A stretch of 6,974 nucleotides of DNA from Rhodospirillales bacterium (GTDB lineage: Bacteria > Pseudomonadota > Alphaproteobacteria > Rhodospirillales > UBA2165), in the NCBI GenBank assembly GCA_013204125.1, contig JABMOP010000157.1:1-6974 (forward strand). The letters are read 5' to 3'. Of this stretch, positions 1 through 5,722 are shown in pieces. Within the stretch, counting starts at the first letter, position 1. Each line of letters starts with the position of its first letter. The position numbers were made by a program, and so were the translations under genes. The notes beneath the pieces were generated by a model. It was not told the DNA's origin and ran no database searches. It saw nothing but the letters and a program-made list of their open reading frames with translations.

Positions 1-972
1 AAAGCTGAGCGCGCCGATGCCGACTATCGCCCAGACCATCATGCGGTAGCCGAAAATGTTGCGGCGTGCATGTACGCTGATCAGGTCGGAAACGATGCCG
101 AAAGCCGGCAGGGCGACGATGTAGACCTCAGGATGGCCGAAGAACCAGAACAGATGCTGGAACAACACCGGACTGCCGCCACCGTAGGCGAGCTGCTGCC
201 CGAATTCGACGATAGCCGGCATAAAGAAGCTGGTGCCGAGCATATTGTCCAAGGTCATCATAATGGCGCTGACGAATAGCGCCGGGAACGCCAGCAGAGC
301 CAAGACGGTGGCGGTGAAAATACCCCAAATCGTCAGGGGCATACGCATCAGCGTCATGCCGCGGGTGCGCCCCTGCAACACCGTCACCACATAGTTCAAC
401 CCGCCCATGGTGAAGCCGACAATGAAAAACGCCAGCGAGATAAGCATCAGGAGGATGCCCCAAGTAGACCCCGGGGTGCCCGACAGGATTGCCTGGGGCG
501 GATATAGGGTCCAACCGGCGCCGGTCGGCCCACCAGGCACGAAGAAGCTGGCAACCAGGATCAGCACGGCCAGCAGGTAGATCCAGTAACTCAGCATGTT
601 CACGTAAGGGAACACCATGTCGCGGGCTCCAACCATCAACGGAATCAAATAGTTTCCGAAGCCTCCCAGGAACAGCGCGGTCAACAGGTAGATGACCATG
701 ATCATGCCATGCATGGTGACTTGTTGTAGGTAAGTATCGGGGCTCATGAACGAGAAACTATCTGGGAAACCCATCTGCAACCGCATCATCCACGACAGCA
801 CCAACCCGACGAGACCAATGGCAATCGCGGTTGTCGAATATTGAATTGCGATGACCTTGGCGTCCTGGCTAAAGACCCATTTCGTCAGGAAGCTTTTAGC
901 ATGGTAAAGATCAACTTCTTCGACCTCTGCCGGCGGGATTACTTGGGTTTCGTCGAGCACACCTTCACTCAT
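1..972 (-). CDS. ctaD: Cytochrome c oxidase subunit I, N-terminal 324 residues (runs off left edge)
   Basis: This is the catalytic subunit of an A-type heme-copper oxidase, an inner-membrane enzyme that reduces O2 to water and pumps protons. The 324 visible residues are the N-terminal part of a protein usually longer than 500. Visible landmarks are the low-spin heme ligand in TMHGMIM (H88), the D-channel entrance in GARDMVFPYVN (N107, D118, N125), and LFWFFGHPEVY with W276, the CuB ligand H280, the gating glutamate E282 and the cross-linked tyrosine Y284. The glutamate in HPEVY puts it with A1-type oxidases by family knowledge. The ATG is preceded by GAGGA with 7-nt spacing (980-984). It lies 52 bp downstream of ctaC on the same strand, so the two are probably co-transcribed. 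The remaining CuB histidines and K-channel lie beyond the window. The reading frame is open to base 1 without a stop. Confidence 0.96.
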   Translation of the reverse strand, partial: MSEGVLDETQVIPPAEVEEVDLYHAKSFLTKWVFSQDAKVIAIQYSTTAIAIGLVGLVLSWMMRLQMGFPDSFSFMSPDTYLQQVTMHGMIMVIYLLTALFLGGFGNYLIPLMVGARDMVFPYVNMLSYWIYLLAVLILVASFFVPGGPTGAGWTLYPPQAILSGTPGSTWGILLMLISLAFFIVGFTMGGLNYVVTVLQGRTRGMTLMRMPLTIWGIFTATVLALLAFPALFVSAIMMTLDNMLGTSFFMPAIVEFGQQLAYGGGSPVLFQHLFWFFGHPEVYIVALPAFGIVSDLISVHARRNIFGYRMMVWAIVGIGALSF

Positions 973-1024
973 TTACTTGTCCTCTATCTGCTATACGCAA
1001 ATTCATAAAAATCTAGCGAACCGC

Positions 1025-1903
1025 TTATTTAGGTTCGGAACGTTCGGCTAATATAATTGCTTTATCGCTCGGCCGTTGCTGCACGGCTGCGTGCGCCGCG
1101 CTGTTTGCGGCTTTGGGGAACAGCGCCGCGAAAGTTTTCTGGCCGCGCAGCCATTTGTTGTAGTCGACAACGCTGTCAACGACCACCTTGCCGCGCATCT
1201 GGTAGTGGCTAACACCGCAAAGTTCGGCGCACAGAACATCAAATGTTCCGGTCCGGGTCGGCGTCATCCAGAAATGGGTTATCATGCCCGGCACCATATC
1301 CATTTTGGCCCGGAAGTGCGGGACATAGAAATCGTGCAAAACGTCAATCGAGCGCAGAAGAACTTTAACCGGCTGGCCGATCGGCATATGCAGATCGTCT
1401 TCTTCAATCAGGACATCATCTTGGCCGTTGGGATCTTTTGGATTGATGCCGAACGGATTGTCGTCGTTGATCAATTTGGCGTTTGTCGTGCCCAATTTGC
1501 CGTCCTTGCCGGGGAGGCGGTAGCTCCAATTCCATTGCTTGGCGAGGACTTCGAAGGCCCGCGCTTCTTTGGGAACGGCGACAAATTCATTCCAGGCAAG
1601 AAGGCCGGGGGTCAGCAATCCGATAACGCCCAAGGAAGTGACAACTGTGAGCGTCCATTCAAGCTTGTGGTTTTCAGGTTCGTAATCGGCCCGGCGATTC
1701 GCATTGTAGCGATATTTGTATATGCAATAGGCCATGAATAGGATGATCGCGACATAGACGACGCCGGTGATCCAGAATGTGATGATAATCGCGTTATCTA
1801 ACGAGACCCAATTCGAAGCAATCGGCGTAAACCACCAAGGGCTCCATAGATGAAAAAGAACTGAGCCGATTGCAATTACAACAAGGACGACTGCCACAAC
1901 CAT
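1025..1903 (-). CDS. ctaC: Cytochrome c oxidase subunit II (CuA subunit)
   Basis: Subunit II accepts electrons from cytochrome c through a binuclear CuA centre facing the periplasm and passes them to subunit I. The 292 residues begin with a hydrophobic segment (about 1-19, possible signal-anchor), followed by two membrane helices (about 38-62 and 84-104) and a periplasmic cupredoxin domain. The CuA ligands are all present: H190 in DVLHDF, then C225, E227, C229, H233 and M236 in CAELCGVSHYQM. QWNWSY (122-127) is the aromatic electron-entry patch. Residues about 131-175 form a loop rich in Asp, Gly and Asn that is longer than in classical mitochondrial-type subunit II; I recall similar loops in some alphaproteobacterial oxidases. 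There is no CXXCH, so no fused cytochrome c domain. The ATG start has a strong AAGGTGAG ribosome site just upstream. Gene order ctaC-ctaD is the usual one. Confidence 0.96.
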   Translation of the reverse strand: MVVAVVLVVIAIGSVLFHLWSPWWFTPIASNWVSLDNAIIITFWITGVVYVAIILFMAYCIYKYRYNANRRADYEPENHKLEWTLTVVTSLGVIGLLTPGLLAWNEFVAVPKEARAFEVLAKQWNWSYRLPGKDGKLGTTNAKLINDDNPFGINPKDPNGQDDVLIEEDDLHMPIGQPVKVLLRSIDVLHDFYVPHFRAKMDMVPGMITHFWMTPTRTGTFDVLCAELCGVSHYQMRGKVVVDSVVDYNKWLRGQKTFAALFPKAANSAAHAAVQQRPSDKAIILAERSEPK

Positions 1904-1981
1904 TATGTACTCACCTTTCTATCGAATCTGTCGAACGAATCTACCGAATTATCGAAGATGATATCCGAGAAATTGGCCGTT

Positions 1982-2010
1982 TAGATAAACCAATAACTCT
2001 ATATTGTCAT
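1982..2010 (-). promoter_or_regulatory. Candidate promoter for ctaC-ctaD
   Basis: Read on the minus strand, ATGACA (2005-2010) matches the -35 consensus at five of six bases and is separated by 17 bp from TATCTA (1982-1987), a weak -10 match. It would give a leader of roughly 70 nt before the ctaC start. The evidence is sequence resemblance only, and alphaproteobacterial promoters often deviate from this consensus. Confidence 0.3.
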
Positions 2011-2166
2011 TCTTCCTAAAATTTCTCTTAAATTTTCCGTATTTGCGACTGATTTGCGTTTGAAGGAACGCTTTTTGTTGGCGTTTTATGTCTCGCTGGC
2101 TGCCAGAAACGCTTTAAAAAATGTCCCCCGATTCGCCAACTATATAAAAATGATTCTAAGAGTCAA

Positions 2167-2195
2167 TTGTATGAATTTATTATCTTGCCTATACT
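2167..2195 (+). promoter_or_regulatory. Candidate promoter for the DUF2189-rdhA unit
   Basis: TATACT (2190-2195) matches the -10 consensus at five of six bases. A weak -35-like TTGTAT (2167-2172) sits 17 bp upstream. This would place the start of transcription about 115-120 bp before the ATG at 2320. It is the best plus-strand candidate I can see in the gap, but AT-rich DNA yields such matches by chance. Confidence 0.28.
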
Positions 2196-2306
2196 CCTTG
2201 ATATCGAGTTTAGTTGCGATGAATTACGGGTTGCGGGTCTGTTTGATTAGCGTCTGTAACAAGGCGCTTATTTTTCGTCCGGCGTGCGATCCCCGAACCA
2301 AGGTTC

Positions 2307-2311
2307 AGGAG
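2307..2311 (+). promoter_or_regulatory. Ribosome binding site deciding the DUF2189 start
   Basis: AGGAG lies 8 nt before the ATG at 2320. The in-frame upstream GTG at 2284 has no comparable site, so 2320 is preferred and the 12 extra residues of the longer frame are dropped. Confidence 0.75.
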
Positions 2312-2319
2312 TTTATGCT

Positions 2320-3117
2320 ATGACGAGTGTTGATACTTCCCTAACAGTACGCGAAGAGCGATCCGGCAATCCAACAGTTCGGCAAATCGGAATGGCCGAT
2401 CTTATGGATGCTATCGCCAAGGGGTTCGCCGATTTCAATGCGATGCCCACCCATTTTTTCTTCCTCGCCATAATTTATCCGATTGTCATGTTTGCCATCG
2501 CCGGTATCTATGGCGACCTAGATTTATTACCGTTCATATTTCCGTTGCTTGCCGGCTATACCTTGTTGGGCCCATTGGCGGCGATCGGCATGTATGAATT
2601 AAGCCGGCGCCGTGAATTTGGCCGTTATACCTCGCGGACAAATGCGTTTTTGGTTTTCAAATCCCGCTCGATAAACGCCATCGTCAATTTAGGCGTTGTC
2701 TTGATGGTGATCTATTTTGCCTGGTTGTTTGCCGCCGAAATGATTTACGAGCAAAATTTCGGCAGCGCTGCGCCGGAATCTTATGCCGGTTTCATCAATC
2801 AAGTGTTCACCACACCCGAAGGCATGTCGATGATCATCACCGGCAGCAGCGTCGGCTTTGTGTTTGCCGTTGTGGTGCTCAGTTTCAGCGTTGTCTCTTT
2901 TCCGATGCTCATGGATATGGATGTAGGCGTTTTCACGGCTCTTAAAACATCGGTAAAGGCGGTCATCGCAAATCCGGTGATCATGGCGGTTTGGGGCGTG
3001 ATCGTTGCGGTCTCGCTTTTGCTTGGATCATTGCCGGCTTTCGTCGGCCTGTGTGTCGTTTTGCCGGTTATCGGCCACGCCACATGGCACCTCTACCGCA
3101 AGATCGTGGCTTCTTAA
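2320..3117 (+). CDS. DUF2189 family integral membrane protein
   Basis: This is a 265-residue polytopic inner-membrane protein of the DUF2189 family (COG5473 type); its function is unknown. After a polar N-terminus of about 44 residues come roughly six hydrophobic segments: about 45-64, 68-92, 119-141, 170-197, 217-236 and 237-253. Family-like signatures are SFPMLMDMDVGVFTAL (193-208), where a soluble-looking acidic loop follows helix four, ANPVIMAVWG (217-226), and the C-terminal LPVIGHATWHLYR (248-260). There is no signal peptide. The ATG at 2320 is chosen over GTG 2284 because of the AGGAG site. It diverges from the oxidase operon and is the first gene of a plus-strand series ending with rdhA, 14 bp ahead of the next small gene. 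Whether it serves the oxidase, the dehalogenase or neither cannot be told from sequence. Confidence 0.9.
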   Translation: MTSVDTSLTVREERSGNPTVRQIGMADLMDAIAKGFADFNAMPTHFFFLAIIYPIVMFAIAGIYGDLDLLPFIFPLLAGYTLLGPLAAIGMYELSRRREFGRYTSRTNAFLVFKSRSINAIVNLGVVLMVIYFAWLFAAEMIYEQNFGSAAPESYAGFINQVFTTPEGMSMIITGSSVGFVFAVVVLSFSVVSFPMLMDMDVGVFTALKTSVKAVIANPVIMAVWGVIVAVSLLLGSLPAFVGLCVVLPVIGHATWHLYRKIVAS

Positions 3118-3131
3118 ATGGGAGGCGCTTT

Positions 3132-3284
3132 ATGAAAATATTGCTGACGGCATTCGCCCTCGTTGTGCTTGCCTTGATTTTAGTCTCCGTGTTCGGGGTC
3201 TTGCCCTGGTCGATATCAGGTATCGCAATCTTGTGCGCTCTTACGGCAGCCTATTTCTTTACTCATTTGCGCGCCCGCGGTTGA
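3132..3284 (+). CDS. Small hydrophobic protein, two predicted helices, 50 residues
   Basis: I do not recognise this protein. It begins MKILLTAFALVV and is almost entirely hydrophobic, with two probable membrane helices (about 2-23 and 27-45) separated by a short LPWS turn and ending in a basic tail HLRARG. The call as a real gene rests on an excellent ribosome site, GGAGG at 3121-3125 with 6-nt spacing, and on tight linkage 14 bp after the DUF2189 stop codon. It is about half the length of typical RdhB membrane anchors and I see no diagnostic RdhB motif, so the anchor idea is only a hypothesis from context. The first segment could also be read as an uncleaved signal-like helix. Confidence 0.68.
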   Translation: MKILLTAFALVVLALILVSVFGVLPWSISGIAILCALTAAYFFTHLRARG

Positions 3285-3404
3285 AATTGGCCGATAGGCC
3301 GCCCCCCGGCAGAGCCCGGCATTAAGTTGGACAGTTCCGAAACTATCCGGCATATGGTTTTGAGTTGCCACCGTTTGGCGCCAATCTAGTTTGAGAAGTA
3401 ATTC

Positions 3405-3506
3405 ATGCGATATCGATTTAAAGTTATCATGCTGGCGGTGCCGACGACTGCACTGATTGTGTTTTACATCCTGTTTTTTCTGTATCCTGAATGGTTCCCC
3501 CGCTAA
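3405..3506 (+). CDS. Single-pass mini-protein, 33 residues
   Basis: I do not recognise this tiny frame. It has a basic N-terminus (MRYRFK), one hydrophobic stretch of about 21 residues (about 7-27) and a short aromatic, proline-rich tail YPEWFPR, which is the layout of a single-pass N-in membrane miniprotein. The upstream GAGAAG (3393-3398) is a moderate ribosome site. It ends 36 bp before the rdhA start in the same direction and fills an otherwise empty gap of 258 bp between the 50-residue gene and rdhA. Such short frames occur by chance, but the ordered basic-hydrophobic-polar pattern and position argue for a real gene. Confidence 0.5.
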   Translation: MRYRFKVIMLAVPTTALIVFYILFFLYPEWFPR

Positions 3507-3542
3507 AACATAACCCGGCATTTTTGAGCCTGAGGAAAATTT

Positions 3543-5681
3543 ATGCTCGGCCTGAACCGTTCTAAACGCCCGATCGAACTTGGCCCCTATCCAGCCGAAA
3601 GGCTGAAACGGGATGCTTCGGCGATTACCGGCGAAGCCGAGATACCTCCGATAAGCCCGCCGCTGACAACCGCCGGAGCGGATTTTCCGTTGGTGCGGGC
3701 GGCGAATGCTCACTTGGCGGCTTATGAAGAATTGCGTGAGCCAGAGCCGTTCGCCAAATTGGCGCCGGTTCCAGAGGATCTGAAATTGCGTACCCGCGAT
3801 ATCAAGGGCGCCGGTTATTTCTTCAATGCCTCGCAAATGGCCGTTTGCCAAATACCCGATAACGCCTGGCTGGATGCCGCCTTGCCGCATACATATGCGG
3901 TGATGGTGGTGGTCGCCTATTCCGACCCCATCGACGCCGACAATGCCGCCGCCGGCTGGGTTACCGGTAACGAACATCTATTAGCGAGCCTCCGCGCCGC
4001 CGAAATTGCCGTCAATATCTCGGGCCAGATATCTTCGATGGGGTTTAAGTCCTGCGCCCATTGGACCGGCGCCACCGATATCGGCCTGGACAAAATGGCC
4101 GTCCTTTCCGGCTTGGCTTTAAGAGACGGGGGGCGCGTAGTGAACCCCTATATGGACGACCAATTCGCGTTGGCGGCCGTGACCACCGATTATGCATTGG
4201 CGTCCGATTTGCCGCTGCACGCGACCGCCAAAAACGGCCGTGATTTAGGCTATTTCCTGGGCCTTGCGGGCGGGGTGTCGGGATTTGAGCGCCGCCGCCG
4301 CAAAAAGCGCCCGTCGCATTTAGGACCCTATCCGGTTGAGACGCTAAAGCGCATCGACCGGCCGACCACACATATATTCGAAGACGAAGTGCCGCGCGTG
4401 CCCAGCCGCGCCAACATGTATGTGCGCACAGCGCTTGGCGATCTCAGCGAAAAAGCATCGCGCGAAGCCGGGCGCTGGTCGCAGAAGCACCCGGTTGCGC
4501 AAGGCATCGTCCGCCCGATGTGGGCGTTAAAACCGATGCAGGACGGCCAGACTGCGCCGAAAGCCGCCCAACCTTCCGATAATGCCGAAGCCAATACCAA
4601 AGCCTTGAAGGCGCTTGGCCATTATCTTGGCGCGGCGATCACCGGCATTTGCGAAATACCGGACCATTGCTGGTATTCCCATGATAAGCGCGGCCAGCCG
4701 ATCACGCCCTACCATAAATACGCCCTCGTCGTGCTGATCGATCAAGGGCTGGAGACGTTTATGGGCGCCAGCGGCAATGACTGGATATCGGGATCACAGT
4801 CCATGCGCGCCTATTTGCGCGGCGCCGAAATTGCCGGCGTTATGGCCGCCCATATCCGCGAAATGGGAATTGGCGCGCGCGCCCATACCAGCCTCGACAG
4901 CGACGTTTTGCATGTGCCCCTGGTCCTTCATTCAGGCCTCGGCGAACAAAGCCGCATCGGCGAAGCCGCGCTGAACCCATTCCTCGGCATGCGCTTTAAA
5001 ACGGCGGTGCTGACAACGGATATGCCTCTGGTTGCCGACAAGCCAATCGATTTTGGGCTGCAGAAATTCTGCACCAAATGTTTCAAATGCGCCCGTGAAT
5101 GTCCAAGCCAGGCGATCCCTTACGGCGGCAAAGTTATCTTCAACGGCTACGAGACGTGGAAGCCCGATAGCGAACGCTGCACGCTTTACCGGGCGACGAA
5201 CACCAAAGGATCGGCGTGCGGGCGTTGTATTAAGGTTTGCCCTTTAAGCAAGGACACCACCTGGGACGGCCCGATCCTGGACCGCATCGGAAGCTGGCTC
5301 GGCATCAACGCCATGTGGCTGAAACCCATTTTGGCGCCGCTCGCGATCTGGCTCGATGATGCGCTCGGGAACGGCAATCCGGTGGATGCCAAAAAATGGT
5401 GGCTGGATTTGGAAGTCATCGGCGAACGCTCCTTCAAATATGATCCTAAAAACCATGTGGAACGAGCCAAGGGCGCCAACCGGCCGATGATCGATCCCAA
5501 GAAGAAGGTCAATAAGGCTGAGAACATTGCTTACTTTCCGGCTTCGACTTTGCCGCCGCCGGATTTGATGGCGCCGTTCCCAACCGACCGCAAGCTCGGC
5601 CTCAAATTGGCGCGCGAAGCGGAGACGGTGGCGGAAGCTTTAGCGCGCCGCGCCCGGAATAAGAAAAAGCCCCGCGCGTAA
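3543..5681 (+). CDS. rdhA: Reductive dehalogenase-like corrinoid/iron-sulfur protein (soluble NpRdhA-type)
   Basis: This 712-residue protein probably removes halogen atoms reductively from an organic substrate using cobalamin and two 4Fe-4S clusters in the cytosol. The cluster motifs are FCTKCFKCARECP (C510, C513, C516, C520) and a second set C546, then CGRCIKVCP (C559, C562, C566). The body is two copies of one fold (about 88-227 and 356-505), each starting with K..G...(10)C.IPD..W and ending in TTD..L...LP/KP-like strands. In the second copy Y424, K486 and R550 have the same spacing as the NpRdhA catalytic residues I recall (Y426, K488, R552). In the first copy the equivalent positions are S149 and A209. 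No Tat or Sec signal and no membrane helix precede the fold, unlike respiratory RdhA, and there is no C-terminal flavin/ferredoxin reductase domain as in BhbA-type proteins. QueG, a related epoxyqueuosine reductase, is about half as long. GAGGA (3532-3536) supports the start. The substrate is unknown. Confidence 0.87.
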   Translation: MLGLNRSKRPIELGPYPAERLKRDASAITGEAEIPPISPPLTTAGADFPLVRAANAHLAAYEELREPEPFAKLAPVPEDLKLRTRDIKGAGYFFNASQMAVCQIPDNAWLDAALPHTYAVMVVVAYSDPIDADNAAAGWVTGNEHLLASLRAAEIAVNISGQISSMGFKSCAHWTGATDIGLDKMAVLSGLALRDGGRVVNPYMDDQFALAAVTTDYALASDLPLHATAKNGRDLGYFLGLAGGVSGFERRRRKKRPSHLGPYPVETLKRIDRPTTHIFEDEVPRVPSRANMYVRTALGDLSEKASREAGRWSQKHPVAQGIVRPMWALKPMQDGQTAPKAAQPSDNAEANTKALKALGHYLGAAITGICEIPDHCWYSHDKRGQPITPYHKYALVVLIDQGLETFMGASGNDWISGSQSMRAYLRGAEIAGVMAAHIREMGIGARAHTSLDSDVLHVPLVLHSGLGEQSRIGEAALNPFLGMRFKTAVLTTDMPLVADKPIDFGLQKFCTKCFKCARECPSQAIPYGGKVIFNGYETWKPDSERCTLYRATNTKGSACGRCIKVCPLSKDTTWDGPILDRIGSWLGINAMWLKPILAPLAIWLDDALGNGNPVDAKKWWLDLEVIGERSFKYDPKNHVERAKGANRPMIDPKKKVNKAENIAYFPASTLPPPDLMAPFPTDRKLGLKLAREAETVAEALARRARNKKKPRA
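3564..3611 (+). repeat. Coding repeat copy 1 (LGPYP tag, residues 8-23 of RdhA)
   Basis: This stretch encodes KRPIELGPYPAERLKR. It matches residues 255-270 at 12 of 16 positions and sits ahead of the first fold copy, as the other does ahead of the second. Eight of the 12 shared residues use different codons, so the similarity is kept at protein level and is not a recent DNA duplication. Confidence 0.85.
4305..4352 (+). repeat. Coding repeat copy 2 (LGPYP tag, residues 255-270 of RdhA)
   Basis: This stretch encodes KRPSHLGPYPVETLKR, the partner of the tag at residues 8-23. It follows a run of basic residues (250-256, all Arg or Lys) and opens the second, catalytic half of the protein. Confidence 0.85.
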
Positions 5682-5700
5682 GGCGAGAGGCTTTTAATTT
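5664..5700. terminator. Probable bidirectional intrinsic terminator between convergent genes
   Basis: AAAAGCC (5665-5671) is perfectly complementary to GGCTTTT (5689-5695), and an inner CGC/GCG pair can extend the stem. The hairpin is followed on the plus strand by TTTTAATTTT and on the minus strand by a GGCTTTTTCTTATT-like run, so it could stop transcription of both rdhA and the convergent hydrolase-fold gene. It overlaps the last codons and stop of rdhA. Confidence 0.65.
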
Positions 5701-5722
5701 TGAATATTTAAGACCGTGGCTT

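Larger units (their letters stand above)
1904..2319. other. AT-rich divergent intergenic region
   Basis: This 416-bp gap separates the minus-strand oxidase operon from the plus-strand DUF2189/rdhA unit and must hold the promoters of both. It is clearly richer in A and T than the flanking genes. A TTG-initiated 89-codon frame at 2054-2323 has no ribosome site and no recognisable protein character, so I do not call it. Near the ctaC start there is a cluster of short CGAAT/CGAAG units (from 1923, 1936, 1945 and 1953). No tRNA, riboswitch or strong hairpin is apparent. Confidence 0.7.

Noticed and set aside
1076..1741. 221-codon plus-strand frame opposite ctaC
   Set aside because: It is an antisense shadow of ctaC, whose copper ligands and full length are clear.
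2096..2106. Palindrome CTGGC-T-GCCAG in the divergent intergenic region
   Set aside because: It is short, has a one-base centre that cannot form a hairpin loop, matches no operator I know, and such palindromes are expected by chance.
2054..2323. TTG-initiated 89-codon plus-strand frame in the intergenic region
   Set aside because: It has no ribosome site, mixed composition without a domain or clean membrane pattern, and lies in AT-rich DNA that should hold the divergent promoters. It also overlaps the supported start of the DUF2189 gene.
3285..3404. Possible cobalamin riboswitch or terminator upstream of rdhA
   Set aside because: I looked because rdhA needs a corrinoid. The gap is only about 120 bp, no B12-box (GCCACTG-like) sequence was found, and the GC-rich short inverted repeats (GGCC-GATA-GGCC at 3289-3300) have no U-tract.
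3216..3977. 253-codon minus-strand frame across the small genes and the rdhA start
   Set aside because: It is antisense to better supported genes and shows no recognisable domain or ribosome site.
3543..5681. Reading the 712-residue protein as epoxyqueuosine reductase (QueG)
   Set aside because: QueG shares the corrinoid and 4Fe-4S chemistry but is about half this length. The duplicated fold and the Y/K/R spacing fit NpRdhA-type dehalogenases better.
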